This document shows, one piece after another, positions 1-8,902 of a DNA stretch of 64,000 bases. Within the stretch, counting starts at the first letter, position 1. Every line of letters begins with the position of its first letter. Origin of the DNA: Pseudopontixanthobacter vadosimaris (GTDB taxonomy: Bacteria; Pseudomonadota; Alphaproteobacteria; Sphingomonadales; Sphingomonadaceae). Both the position numbers and the translations under genes were made by a program. The notes beneath the pieces are model-generated. The model was not told where the DNA came from and made no database searches. It was given only the letters and a program-made list of their open reading frames with translations. The stretch is taken from assembly GCF_012979275.1 (NCBI RefSeq), contig NZ_JABASZ010000037.1, forward strand, positions 142,954 to 206,953, given 5' to 3'.

Positions 1-870
1 ATATTGCACGATGCCCTGCATGCTTCCGGGATATTGCCCCGGTCGGTCGCCCAATAACCCGCGTTCGCGCATGATCGAACCGAGGCCTGCATATTCGCGG
101 CCGTTCTGCGCGGCATAGCCGATCCGCATCACGCTGCCATCGGGCAGGCTCAAGCGGCCCGAACCCTGGATTTGCAGGAAGAAGAACTCGATCGGATCGG
201 CCGCCCAGGCGATTTCGAGGCCCCGTCCTGCCAGCGCACCGTCCTCGATCGCGGCGCGGTCGAAATAGGGAACGAAAATGCCGAATTCGTCATAGCGACC
301 GAGCGGCGGGCGGCCCGTCCGCTCAGTTTCAGGATAATCGGCGGGCCAGGCGCGGATCAGGTCGGGCGGCGTCCGGTAAACCGGCACGTCGTAACCAAGC
401 CGCCTTTCGCGGCTGCCGAGAATTTCAGGTTCGAAATAGCCGGTGGCGAAGGCGGTGCCGTCGCCGACCCGGGCCGTGTCGAAATAGGTTGCAAAGAAAC
501 GCGGTGCATCGGCAGATGGCCAGCCCGCCGCCGCAGCGCAGGCTGCCTGCCAGTCCGACCGATCGGTAAGGCCGCTGGTGTCATTGCGGATCAGCAGTTT
601 GGGGCATGATTCGCTGAAGGACCACAATCCGGCAGCGGCGTCCGGTACCGTCATGCCAAGCTGGGCTACAGCCGGGCCGCGAACCACATAGGCTGCAGCG
701 GGAGCCGGCACCTGCACTCCGGGCGGCGGAAGCTGCACCCCGGTCGGCGGAACAGGCGCGGGAAGCGCGATCTCAGGCGCAGGTCCCGCAGGCACCATGC
801 GAAAACACCCTGCCAGCAACATCAGCATCGTCGCCGAAAGGAAGACCCGGAGAGCCGGCAAACGTGTCAT
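1..870 (-). CDS. mltA: MltA-type lytic murein transglycosylase A, 3' end outside window
   Basis: This reading frame runs off the left edge without a stop, so about 290 N-terminal residues are visible. The start is ATG at 870, giving a lipoprotein signal peptide with lipobox LLAGC near residue 24. The MltA-fold motifs GYFEPE and IQGSGRL, followed by GYAAQNGREYAGLG, are visible, so membrane-anchored cleavage of peptidoglycan glycan strands is the expected role. The C-terminal 3D region with the catalytic Asp lies outside the window and cannot be checked. The neighbour upstream on the same strand is the Tim44-like gene, 16 bp away, and the two probably share a transcript. Confidence 0.88.
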   Translation of the reverse strand, partial: MTRLPALRVFLSATMLMLLAGCFRMVPAGPAPEIALPAPVPPTGVQLPPPGVQVPAPAAAYVVRGPAVAQLGMTVPDAAAGLWSFSESCPKLLIRNDTSGLTDRSDWQAACAAAAGWPSADAPRFFATYFDTARVGDGTAFATGYFEPEILGSRERRLGYDVPVYRTPPDLIRAWPADYPETERTGRPPLGRYDEFGIFVPYFDRAAIEDGALAGRGLEIAWAADPIEFFFLQIQGSGRLSLPDGSVMRIGYAAQNGREYAGLGSIMRERGLLGDRPGQYPGSMQGIVQY

Positions 871-886
871 GCGAATCGTCTCAGGC

Positions 887-1552
887 TCAGCCTTCGTCGG
901 TTTCGTCGAGTGTCCAGTCGGGCGCGGCGGCATCGACATTGCGCATGAAGGTCCAGACGTCGCGAGTCTCGATGGCATCGTCCATCGACCCGGCGATGAC
1001 AGTGCCCTCCCTGTCGCGGGTCACGGCCGCAATGTCAGCGACGAAGCGGACCGCGATGCGGGCCATCCTGCCGTCCAGTTCTGCCGAATCGATCTTTGCT
1101 TCCTCGATCCGGACGAGGCGGTTGTCCATCACCTCACCCGCGCGGTCGCGCGCGTCGATGGCGCTGGCGAAGCTGTCATAGACATCGTCGTCGCATAATT
1201 CGCGCAAGGTGGGCTTGTCGCCCTTCCAGAATGCCTCGAGAACCATGGCGTAAGCGCCCTTCGCTCCTTCGAGAAAGCCGGTAATGTCGAAATTGCGATC
1301 GGCGGCAGCGATATTGCGGATGCCGCTTTCCACCGCCGGCATCACGCCTTCCAGCTCAACCGTGCGCACCGGCTGCGGGCGCGCCTGCACGATGGTCCGG
1401 TCGGCAGCGGTATTCTCGGCATGCGTTCTCTTCACATCCTCCAGCCGGGTCGGCACATGCTCTTCCTCTTCCGCGCGGCGCCCGAGGACGGAATAGAGCC
1501 GAAGGCCGAGGAAGGCCGCGATCATGGCGAGAATGACGATCTGTAGTATCAC
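887..1552 (-). CDS. timA: Tim44-like domain protein (TimA type)
   Basis: This is a 221-residue protein with an N-terminal membrane helix (QIVILAMIAAFLGLRLYSVL), an acidic and basic linker, and a C-terminal Tim44/TIM44-like domain (FLEGAKGAYAMVLEAFWKGD, then RVEEAKID-type strands). The chosen start is a GTG at 1552, directly before the helix; the frame extends upstream but those residues look non-coding. In alphaproteobacteria TimA-like proteins are thought to be inner-membrane relatives of mitochondrial Tim44, but their bacterial role is not settled. It is divergent from secB, with a 290-bp gap (1553-1842) in which I see no gene. It likely forms an operon with mltA. Confidence 0.85.
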   Translation of the reverse strand: MILQIVILAMIAAFLGLRLYSVLGRRAEEEEHVPTRLEDVKRTHAENTAADRTIVQARPQPVRTVELEGVMPAVESGIRNIAAADRNFDITGFLEGAKGAYAMVLEAFWKGDKPTLRELCDDDVYDSFASAIDARDRAGEVMDNRLVRIEEAKIDSAELDGRMARIAVRFVADIAAVTRDREGTVIAGSMDDAIETRDVWTFMRNVDAAAPDWTLDETDEG

Positions 1553-1842
1553 TGCGTACCTGCTTTCCACCGATGCCGGCGCACCGGAACTTTCCTGTAT
1601 ATTCGCGCTTGTCCTGCGAACCTGCCCTAAATAGGGACTGATTTCAATCGAACAACGCGCCCCGGGGGCAGGATCAGCCATTTCGTGCGGCGGTCACGCC
1701 AGCCCGGCGCCAGGGCATATCGACCGCATTGCAGCGCCCTCTGCACGGTGCTAGGCGCGCCGGCAATCGTACCGCCGCGAAGGCGGCTTCTCCGCCGCCG
1801 GCAATGGCGTGCAAAGTCTCGAGAAAACGGAAAGATCGCAAG

Positions 1843-2358
1843 ATGGCAGAAGACAATGACGTGCTCGCCGACCTCGGCATGGATCAGGCGAACGGCGCGG
1901 ACAACCAGCCCGTGGCCGGAATGGTGACCCAATATGTGAAGGATCTTTCGGTCGAAAGCCCGAACGCGCCGGCATCCTATCAGTGGCGCGACCAGCCGGC
2001 CATCGACCTGCAGTTCAACATCGGCGCCAACCAGGTGAACGAGGAGATGCACGAGGTCGAACTGAAGGTGAATGTCACCGCCAAGGGCGAACAGGGCAAT
2101 TTCTACCTCGTCGAACTGTCCTATTGCGGCCTGGTCGGAATGCGCAACCTGCCGGAAGATCAGGCCCACGCGTTTCTGTATGCCGAGGCACCGCGCATCC
2201 TGTTTCCCTTCGCCCGCCGGGTGATTGCCGATGCGACGCGCGATGCCGGATTCCAGCCGCTGATGCTCGAACCGATCGACTTCAACGGCCTGTATATCCA
2301 GCAATTGCAGCAGAAGCGCAGCCAGGAAGCCGCAGGCGGCTCCGACGCGGTCAACTGA
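1843..2358 (+). CDS. secB: Protein-export chaperone SecB
   Basis: SecB is a tetrameric cytosolic chaperone that keeps preproteins unfolded and hands them to SecA. The 171-residue protein shows the family core: VKDLSVESPNAP near the N-terminus, FNIGANQVNE, then VELSYCGLVGM and APRILFPFARRVIAD. I start at ATG 1843 (MAEDNDVL); an upstream in-frame ATG at 1729 would add 38 basic residues absent from the family. The tail is acidic and proline poor. Its neighbours fit envelope biogenesis: timA diverges upstream and murJ follows 49 bp downstream on the same strand. Confidence 0.95.
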   Translation: MAEDNDVLADLGMDQANGADNQPVAGMVTQYVKDLSVESPNAPASYQWRDQPAIDLQFNIGANQVNEEMHEVELKVNVTAKGEQGNFYLVELSYCGLVGMRNLPEDQAHAFLYAEAPRILFPFARRVIADATRDAGFQPLMLEPIDFNGLYIQQLQQKRSQEAAGGSDAVN

Positions 2359-2407
2359 CGGCCCATCCGGCACCTGTCGCCGGCCTGAACAATCTGGATA
2401 ACAGCCG

Positions 2408-4006
2408 ATGAGCCTGGTCAAGAATGTCGGCACGATCGGAGGGCTGACCGCGCTCAGCCGGGTCTTCGGCTTCCTTCGCGACATGCTGCTGGCGCGGGCG
2501 CTCGGCGCCGGTGCGGCTGCCGATGCGTGGCAGATCGCCTTCATCCTGCCGAACACCTTCCGCCGCCTGTTCGCCGAAGGGGCCTTCTCCGTCGCCTTCG
2601 TGCCCATGTACAGCCGCGCGTTGCATGGGGATGCGGGCGGGGAAGAGGCCGCGCAGAAATTCACCAACGATGTTCTGGCCGTGTTCGTCTGGGTGCTGCT
2701 GGGGTTCACCGCCGTGGCGATGCTGGCAATGCCGGGGCTGGTCTGGCTGCTGGCGAGAGATTTTCAGGAGGTGCCCGGCAAATTCGAACTGTCGGTCACA
2801 TTGTCGCGAATCACCTTCCCCTATCTGGCGCTGGTCAGCCTGGTGGCGATGATTTCGGGCGTACTGAACGCCCGTTCCCGCTTTGCGCCCGGCGCCTTCG
2901 TGCCGGTGTTGCTGAACATCGTCCTGATCGCCGCGATCGGCATCGGCTATTGGCTGCGTGCGGGAACCGAGAACCTCGCCATTACCGCCTATGCGCTGGC
3001 ATTCGGCCTGTTCGCCGCAGGCGTGGCGCAGCTTGCTTACATGATCTGGGCGACCCGGCGCGCCGGGGTGAAGCTGGTGCTGCGGCGCCCAAAACTCTCG
3101 CCGGAGGTGAAGCGCCTTTCCTATCTCATCCTGCCAGCCACCTTCGGGGCGGGCATTTACCAGATCAGCCAGTTCGTCGATACATTCTTCGCCACCAGCC
3201 TGCCGCAGGGGTCGCTGACCCTGCTGAAATTCGCCGACCGCCTGAACCAGATGCCGCTCGGCATCATCGGCATCGCGCTCGGCACGGCGATATTGCCGAT
3301 GCTGGCCCGCCATATCCAGACCGGCGACAATCGCGAGGCGCAGCGCCTGCAATCCAACGCGGTCGAGATCGCGCTGCTGCTGACGCTGCCCGGCGCGGCG
3401 GCACTGGCCGTCTGTGCCGAGGCCTTCACGACCGCCATTTTCCTGCAGGGCAAGATGGAGCCGGCAGACGTCGCCATCATGGCGAACATCACCGTGGCGC
3501 TGGTGATCGGTTTGCCCTCCTATGTGCTGATCAAGGTTTTCCAGCCCGCTTTCTTCAGCCGCGAGGATACGAAGACGCCGGTGTGGATCGCGGCCGCAGC
3601 CCTGGCGGTCAACATCGCGATCAATTTCTATGTCGTCCCGCGTTATGGCATCGTCGGCCTTGCCGGGGCGACCGCATTCACCGCCACGCTGAACGTCGCG
3701 ACACTCTATGCCATCCTGCAGATGCGCGGGTGGTTTCACTGGAGCTGGAAACTGAGCAGCCGCATCCTGCGCCAGATCGTGGCCACTGCCGCGATGGGCC
3801 TGGCCCTCTGGCTGCTGATGGGCGTGCTCTCTCCATTTTTCAGCGGCAGTGTGCCGGAACGCGTCCTGTCGCTCTCGGCGCTGATCGTTATAGGCCTGAT
3901 CGTGTTCTTCGGCACGGCTTTCGCGGTGGGCGCTATCGACAAGGACCTCATCGCCCAGCTACGTCGCCGCAAGAAGAAGGCAGGCGACACCCCGATCACC
4001 GAATGA
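2408..4006 (+). CDS. murJ: Lipid II flippase MurJ (MviN)
   Basis: This 532-residue polytopic inner-membrane protein of the MOP superfamily has about 14 hydrophobic segments. The signature NTFRRLFAEGAFSVAFVPMY near residues 47-66 matches MurJ, and the basic GFLRDMLLARALG in the first helix fits the substrate cavity. MurJ flips the peptidoglycan precursor lipid II to the periplasmic face and is normally essential. The C-terminus is a short Lys/Arg-rich cytoplasmic tail. It lies between secB and trpS, both on the same strand; trpS begins 37 bp after its stop. Confidence 0.95.
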   Translation: MSLVKNVGTIGGLTALSRVFGFLRDMLLARALGAGAAADAWQIAFILPNTFRRLFAEGAFSVAFVPMYSRALHGDAGGEEAAQKFTNDVLAVFVWVLLGFTAVAMLAMPGLVWLLARDFQEVPGKFELSVTLSRITFPYLALVSLVAMISGVLNARSRFAPGAFVPVLLNIVLIAAIGIGYWLRAGTENLAITAYALAFGLFAAGVAQLAYMIWATRRAGVKLVLRRPKLSPEVKRLSYLILPATFGAGIYQISQFVDTFFATSLPQGSLTLLKFADRLNQMPLGIIGIALGTAILPMLARHIQTGDNREAQRLQSNAVEIALLLTLPGAAALAVCAEAFTTAIFLQGKMEPADVAIMANITVALVIGLPSYVLIKVFQPAFFSREDTKTPVWIAAAALAVNIAINFYVVPRYGIVGLAGATAFTATLNVATLYAILQMRGWFHWSWKLSSRILRQIVATAAMGLALWLLMGVLSPFFSGSVPERVLSLSALIVIGLIVFFGTAFAVGAIDKDLIAQLRRRKKKAGDTPITE

Positions 4007-4043
4007 CCGGAGCCGCCCGGCTTATCCAGATTTGAGGAATTTC

Positions 4044-5066
4044 ATGCGCGTCGTTTCCGGCATCCAGCCCACGGGCAATCTGCATCTCGGCAATTATCTG
4101 GGTGCCATCCGCAACTGGGTGCGGATGCAGGACGATATGCCGGAAGGCGGGCAATGCCTGTTCTTCCTTGCCGATCTGCATGCGATTTCCATGCCGCACG
4201 ATCCGGCTGCCTTGCGGAACGGAACGCGCGAGATGGCGGCGGCGCTCGTCGCTTGCGGAATCGATCCTGCGCGATCCATCCTGTTCAACCAGGCGCAGGT
4301 GCCGCAGCACGCCGAATTGCAATGGCTGCTCACCGGCACGGCGCGCATGGGCTGGCTGAACCGGATGACGCAGTTCAAGGACAAATCTGGCAAGAACCGC
4401 GAAGGGGCCAGCGTGGCCTTGTTCACCTATCCGGTTCTGCAAGCCGCCGACGTGCTGCTGTACCAGGCGACGCATGTTCCCGTCGGCGAGGATCAGAAAC
4501 AGCATCTGGAACTGGCGCGCGACATCGCACAGAAATTCAACAATGATTTTGCGGGTGAGAGCGACGAAAGTGGCGTTTTCACCCTGCCCGAACCGATTGT
4601 CCCGCCCGAAGCCGCGCGCATCATGAGCCTGCGCGACGGCAATGCGAAGATGAGCAAGTCCGATCCGTCCGAAATGGCGCGGATCGACCTGACCGACGAT
4701 GCCGATACGATCACGCGCAAGGTGAGGAAGGCGCGCACCGATGCCGAACCCCTGCCGTCAGAGATGGCGGGACTGGACGAACGCGCCGAGGCGCGAAACC
4801 TCGTCACCATCTACGCCGCGCTGGCGGCATGCGAACCCGCAGAGGTGCTGCGCCAGTATGGGGGACAGGGTTTCGGTACTTTCAAGCCCGCGCTGGCGGA
4901 AGTGATGGTCGACCATCTCGCGCCGATCAACGCCCGCTTCCGGCAACTGACCGGCGACGGAGAAGCGCTGGATGCCATTCTGGCGCGCGGGGCCGCCCGC
5001 GCCCGCGAACTTGCGCAGCCGACACTGGCCCGGACTTATGCTGCGTTGGGGCTGATGCGCGGCTGA
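4044..5066 (+). CDS. trpS: Tryptophanyl-tRNA synthetase
   Basis: This is a class I aminoacyl-tRNA synthetase of 340 residues that charges tRNA-Trp. The HIGH-equivalent appears as GNLHLGNYLGAIRNW near residue 12 and the KMSKS loop as NAKMSKSDPSE near residue 205. QPTGNLHLGN at the very start supports ATG 4044, preceded by a TGAGGAAT ribosome-binding stretch; a TTG at 4032 would add only four residues. The length fits the single-domain bacterial enzyme. It follows murJ on the same strand. Confidence 0.95.
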   Translation: MRVVSGIQPTGNLHLGNYLGAIRNWVRMQDDMPEGGQCLFFLADLHAISMPHDPAALRNGTREMAAALVACGIDPARSILFNQAQVPQHAELQWLLTGTARMGWLNRMTQFKDKSGKNREGASVALFTYPVLQAADVLLYQATHVPVGEDQKQHLELARDIAQKFNNDFAGESDESGVFTLPEPIVPPEAARIMSLRDGNAKMSKSDPSEMARIDLTDDADTITRKVRKARTDAEPLPSEMAGLDERAEARNLVTIYAALAACEPAEVLRQYGGQGFGTFKPALAEVMVDHLAPINARFRQLTGDGEALDAILARGAARARELAQPTLARTYAALGLMRG

Positions 5067-5076
5067 GGCGGAGGAG

Positions 5077-5101
5077 GGAACCCGGCCGGCGGTTCAGCGT
5101 T
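5077..5101 (+). promoter_or_regulatory. Candidate EcfG-type general stress promoter
   Basis: GGAAC at 5077-5081, a 16-bp spacer and CGTT at 5098-5101 exactly match the known alphaproteobacterial EcfG sigma consensus (GGAAC-N16/17-CGTT). The site lies just after trpS and about 135 bp before the DUF4136 lipoprotein gene, so it would give a long leader. The match is seen; function is inferred. Confidence 0.5.
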
Positions 5102-5236
5102 CTGGCATGGTCCTTGCTGTTAACAAAGTGCAAGGTCGATATTCAAACTGGGTTCACGGTTCGTTTCATATAAGAACCGCTAGACGGTGCTGTCCTGACG
5201 CAGAATGGATAGTTCCTGATTTCTAGGGGAAAATCC

Positions 5237-5938
5237 ATGACGATCACGTCCGATAACAGCGCGAACCGATGGGGCCGCCGCCTCAGACTGGCAGCCGCAC
5301 CGCTGATGCTGGCCGGGCTGGCCGCTTGCGCCACGCCGTTCAACGCCGATGTTTCGCGTTTCCGTACCCAGCTTCCGGCACCCACCGGCACGACCTTCGC
5401 CGTAGTTCCCCAAGATCCCGAATTGCAGGGCGGGCTTGAATTTGCGCTCTATGCCGATCTGGTCGAGGCTGAGATGCGGCAGCTCGGCTATACCGAAGCC
5501 GATCCGGCCACTGCCGATCTGCTGGTCCGCTTCGATTACGGGGTCAGTAACGGGCGCGAACGCATCCGGTCCACCGGCACCGTCGATCCGTTCTATTCGC
5601 CCTGGTATCGTTATGGCCGGGTGTCGCCCTTCTACCGGTCGCGCCTCGGCTATTACGGCCGCAGCTGGGGCTACGGGTTCTACGATCCCTTCTTCAGCCA
5701 GCCGGATTTTCGCAGCTACACCGTTTATACCAGCGGCATCGATCTGAAGATCGACCGGCGCGTCGATAACCAGCGGCTGTTCGAAGGCGAGGCGGAGGCT
5801 GTGTCGACCTCGAACCGGCTGCAATATCTGGTGCCCAATCTGGTCGATGCGATGTTCACCGACTTTCCGGGACAATCGGGCGAGACCGTGCGCATTTCCA
5901 TTGCGCCTGAAGACAAGAAGGTCCGCCGGATAGACTGA
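5237..5938 (+). CDS. DUF4136 domain lipoprotein
   Basis: This 233-residue protein has an N-terminal arginine-rich stretch, a hydrophobic core and a lipobox (LAGLAACA, Cys near residue 31), so it should be an outer- or inner-membrane lipoprotein. The mature part matches the DUF4136 pattern: an N-terminal TTFAVVP strand, a region with EMRQLGYTEADPATADLLVRFDYG, a Tyr/Gly/Arg-rich insert (residues about 115-150), and a closing LVDAMFTDFPGQSGETVRI. The function of the family is unknown. A second DUF4136-like lipoprotein is encoded at 33932-34606. The candidate EcfG site upstream suggests stress control, and a hairpin terminator follows. Confidence 0.85.
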   Translation: MTITSDNSANRWGRRLRLAAAPLMLAGLAACATPFNADVSRFRTQLPAPTGTTFAVVPQDPELQGGLEFALYADLVEAEMRQLGYTEADPATADLLVRFDYGVSNGRERIRSTGTVDPFYSPWYRYGRVSPFYRSRLGYYGRSWGYGFYDPFFSQPDFRSYTVYTSGIDLKIDRRVDNQRLFEGEAEAVSTSNRLQYLVPNLVDAMFTDFPGQSGETVRISIAPEDKKVRRID

Positions 5939-5963
5939 CGGCGGATCGTAACAGCATCACCGA

Positions 5964-6001
5964 GGAAGGCGGGTCTGGCAACGGGTCCGCCTTTCCTTTT
6001 G
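5964..6001 (+). terminator. Rho-independent terminator after the DUF4136 gene
   Basis: AAGGCGG pairs with CCGCCTT around a loop of about 14 bases, followed by TTCCTTTTG. It ends the lipoprotein transcript, and the dut gene on the other strand finishes just beyond, so it may work for both. Confidence 0.65.
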
Positions 6002-6011
6002 CGTCACGCGT

Positions 6012-6476
6012 TCAGATATCGAGAGAATCGCTGCCGCCGGTGGATCCGAAGCCCCGCTCGCCACGTTCCGTGCCGTCAAGGTTGGCGACTGCGTGCCACA
6101 GCGCCTGCGTCACGGGCGCGATGACGAGCTGCGCGATCCGATCGCCGCGCCGGATGGTGAAATTCGCATCCCCATGATTGATCATGATGATCTTCAACTC
6201 GCCGCGGTAATCGGAATCGATCGTTCCGGGGCTGTTCGGGACAGTGATGCCGTACCTCAGGGCGAGGCCGGACCGGGGCCGCACCTGGATCTCGAACCCT
6301 TGCGGTATCGCCATCCGCAATCCGGTGCCCACCGCATGGCGCTGCCCCGCAGCCAGTACGATGTCTTCGGCCGATACCACGTCCATCCCCGCAGCACCCG
6401 CCGTGGCATAGGCAGGCAGGGGCAGGTCTTCGCCACCGGGAAGGCGCACGATGTCGATGCGAACGGGTTCAGGCAT
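6012..6476 (-). CDS. dut: dUTP diphosphatase
   Basis: Dut hydrolyses dUTP to dUMP and pyrophosphate, protecting DNA from uracil and feeding dTMP synthesis. The 154-residue trimeric-type protein shows the motifs [29 protein letters not shown] and the C-terminal RGFGSTGG that closes over the active site. I use ATG 6476 ([10 protein letters not shown]), because upstream residues of the open frame belong to coaBC. Its start overlaps the coaBC stop by 8 bp, so translation is probably coupled; the coaBC-dut order is common in proteobacteria. Confidence 0.95.
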   Translation of the reverse strand: MPEPVRIDIVRLPGGEDLPLPAYATAGAAGMDVVSAEDIVLAAGQRHAVGTGLRMAIPQGFEIQVRPRSGLALRYGITVPNSPGTIDSDYRGELKIIMINHGDANFTIRRGDRIAQLVIAPVTQALWHAVANLDGTERGERGFGSTGGSDSLDI

Positions 6477-8229
6477 CGTGATCGCCCGCTGTTTCGCGGC
6501 TGGACAGAAAGGCGGCCATGCGCTGCACCAGTTCGAATGCCACATCTTCCTTCGGCATTTCGTCGAGGCTTTCCACGCCGGATTTGGTAATGATATGGAC
6601 GGCGTTCATGGCCCCGCCCATCACGCTTTCGCCCACCGCGCCCGACACGTCATTGGCGATGATCCAGTCCGCGCCCTTGCGCTTGCGCTTGGCCACCGCA
6701 TTATTGACGACATCCTGCGTCTCGGCGGCGAAGCCGATCAGGAGCGGCGGCTTGTTCGCGCTGCCCGCCACGCTGGCGAGGATGTCGGGATTTTCCGCCA
6801 GCAGGATCGCTGGCGGGGCGGAACCGCGCTTCTTCATCTTCTCTTCCGCTACGTCGCGGCTGCGCCAGTCGGCCACTGCCGCGACCATCACGGCTGCATC
6901 GGCTGGCAGCGAGGCTTTTACCGCAGCCGCCATGTCGCGGGCCGATTCGACGTCGATCCGGTCGACGCCATGCGGGGTCGGCAGCGCGACCGGCCCGGCA
7001 ACCAACGTGACTCGCGCGCCCGCATCGGCGGCGGCGGCGGCGATGGCGAAGCCCTGTCGCCCGCTGGACCGGTTGGCGATGTAGCGCACCGGATCGATGG
7101 CTTCCCATGTCGGCCCTGCCGTAACCAATATGTGCCGGCCATATAGCGGGCGATGTTCTGGATCGGTCTCGAACGCCGGCTGGCCGTCGAGCGGATCGGA
7201 TCGAGATGCCGACGAAAGGGCAGCGGTGATCGCCGCATCCATGGGCAGATTCACGAGCTGCGGTCCTGTATGGCCCGCCCCGGTTGATATAGGGTGATTA
7301 ATGGCGTCGGGGTCGGTCGGGTGGGCCGACCGCGCCGCACCCTTGCCCGCCAGAAGCAGTCCGCCAGGGTTCGGCTCCGGCAACGCGATCCGATCGAGTC
7401 CGTTGCGCTCTATAGTGTCTCCGCCACGATCCCCATCAGCCTCGACCTCCTCTTCCGGCGGCGTGCTTTCCTCGTCATGTGCGACGGGGCGGCGGGAATA
7501 CCTGCGCGAAATCAGCGACGACAGCAGCCCGCCCAATCCGCCGCTGCGGGCTTCGGTCTCCGGCTCCAGCGCCTCGCCCGCAAGGTCGTCAGCCGTGACC
7601 GGCGTATCATCGTCAGCGGGAACCGGCACTTCGGCGACCGCAGAGGCCTGTTCTTCCGTTTCCAGCCCGAACATGGCGGCGATCTCCGCCCACACCGCAG
7701 CCGGTTCCGGCAGGCGGCCGGGGCCGAATTCGCCGCAGGCCATGGCTCCGATGTCCGGCTCCATGACGTGAACGCCCGCCTGCCGCAGCCAGGCGACATT
7801 TCGCTGGGTAGCCTCGTGGTTCCACATCCGCACATTCATGGCGGGCACGGCCATCACCGGCTTGTCGGTGGCAAGGATCAGCGTGGTCGCCAGATCGTCG
7901 GCGATGCCCGCCGTCATTTTCGCCAGCATATTGGCGGTGGCAGGGCATACCACCACGAGATCGGCCTGTCGGCTGAGCTGGATATGGCCCATCTCGGCCT
8001 CGTCCTTCAGATCCCACAAGGTCGTGTGAACGGGATTTTCGCTGAGCGCGGCCAGCGCCATCGGCGTGACGAACTGGCTGCCGCCTTCGGTCAGCACGCA
8101 GGTCACATCGCCGCGCACGGTTCCCCCGGCGCTATCCGCACCCTTGCGGATGAGGCGCACGAGTTCGCAGGATTTATAGGCGGCAATTCCTCCGCCGACG
8201 ACCAGCAGAATACGCAATTCATCCATCAT
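6469..8229 (-). CDS. coaBC: Bifunctional CoaBC with an unusually long interdomain linker
   Basis: This bifunctional enzyme makes 4'-phosphopantothenoyl-cysteine (CoaB) and decarboxylates it (CoaC) in CoA synthesis. The CoaC half (residues about 1-188) has the FMN-binding GGGIAAYKS, active-site His82 (GHIQLS), PAMNVRMW and catalytic Cys165 ([12 protein letters not shown]). The CoaB half starts near residue 365 ([18 protein letters not shown]) and contains AVADWR and a KMKK loop. Between them lie about 170 extra residues, rich in Asp, Glu, Pro and Gly, so the protein is 586 residues instead of about 400. Start ATG 8229 ([10 protein letters not shown]) is chosen by family N-terminus. Confidence 0.93.
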   Translation of the reverse strand: MMDELRILLVVGGGIAAYKSCELVRLIRKGADSAGGTVRGDVTCVLTEGGSQFVTPMALAALSENPVHTTLWDLKDEAEMGHIQLSRQADLVVVCPATANMLAKMTAGIADDLATTLILATDKPVMAVPAMNVRMWNHEATQRNVAWLRQAGVHVMEPDIGAMACGEFGPGRLPEPAAVWAEIAAMFGLETEEQASAVAEVPVPADDDTPVTADDLAGEALEPETEARSGGLGGLLSSLISRRYSRRPVAHDEESTPPEEEVEADGDRGGDTIERNGLDRIALPEPNPGGLLLAGKGAARSAHPTDPDAINHPISTGAGHTGPQLVNLPMDAAITAALSSASRSDPLDGQPAFETDPEHRPLYGRHILVTAGPTWEAIDPVRYIANRSSGRQGFAIAAAAADAGARVTLVAGPVALPTPHGVDRIDVESARDMAAAVKASLPADAAVMVAAVADWRSRDVAEEKMKKRGSAPPAILLAENPDILASVAGSANKPPLLIGFAAETQDVVNNAVAKRKRKGADWIIANDVSGAVGESVMGGAMNAVHIITKSGVESLDEMPKEDVAFELVQRMAAFLSSRETAGDHDA

Positions 8230-8488
8230 CGCGGCCCCTCGGCGTGATGGACGGGATACCGGCGAGCGGGCAGCCCGGTCAGGCAAGATATGATCAAATC
8301 CATGTCCTCCCTCCCCAGGCCTGCGCGATACCCTGCCACGCGAGCCGCTCCTGTTCAAAATGCAATCAAACTGTCAGAACACCTAGCGTTTGCCACTACC
8401 CCTTGCCAAGCGCTGGTTAATTTTTGCTTCCCTTCCCGCCATCGGGCAAGGTGGTGTTCCTGCTACTGGCCTGCTTCTGGAGTCTTCG

Positions 8489-8902
8489 ATGCGCCTTATC
8501 CTTACCGCCCTGCTGTTCATTGCCGGTCTGTTCTTCGTGTTTCTGGGGATCGGATTCCTGCTGACCCCCGCCAGTTCGGGGCAGGGTTTCGGGCTGACGA
8601 CTTCGGGCGTGGAAGGGCTGGCCACGATCCGGGCCGACATGACCGCCTTCTTCATCGTGGCCGGCGGTTGCATGATCTGGGGTGCATGGCGGCGCCGGGG
8701 CGACCCCCTGCTGATCTCGGCCGCGCTGTTCGCCCTCGCTTTCATCGGCCGGGCGGTCAACGCCATCGCTGCCGGCCCCCATGACGATTTCTGGGCGCCG
8801 ATGCTGGTCGAAGCGCTGGCGGTGATCCTGTGCCTCGCCGCCTATCGCATGCTGCCGCATCGGGACTTCGCCGGCGGGCTGAATCGCCAGTTTGGTCGCT
8901 AG
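8489..8902 (+). CDS. DUF4345 small membrane protein
   Basis: This 137-residue protein has four predicted membrane helices (residues about 2-24, 45-66, 72-92, 102-122) and the glycine-rich pattern of DUF4345. Its function is unknown. I chose ATG 8489, which begins directly with the first helix; the open frame begins 33 residues upstream without a convincing ribosome-binding site. Its stop codon overlaps that of ubiB on the other strand: the two genes share CTAG at 8899-8902. Confidence 0.75.
   Translation: MRLILTALLFIAGLFFVFLGIGFLLTPASSGQGFGLTTSGVEGLATIRADMTAFFIVAGGCMIWGAWRRRGDPLLISAALFALAFIGRAVNAIAAGPHDDFWAPMLVEALAVILCLAAYRMLPHRDFAGGLNRQFGR

Noticed and set aside
172..609. Plus-strand open frame over mltA
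   Set aside because: It is the shadow of the minus-strand MltA frame, which has a lipobox and family motifs.
2351..3739. Long minus-strand frame opposite murJ
   Set aside because: His/Gln/Arg-rich low-complexity translation typical of shadow frames in GC-rich genes; murJ is certain on the other strand.
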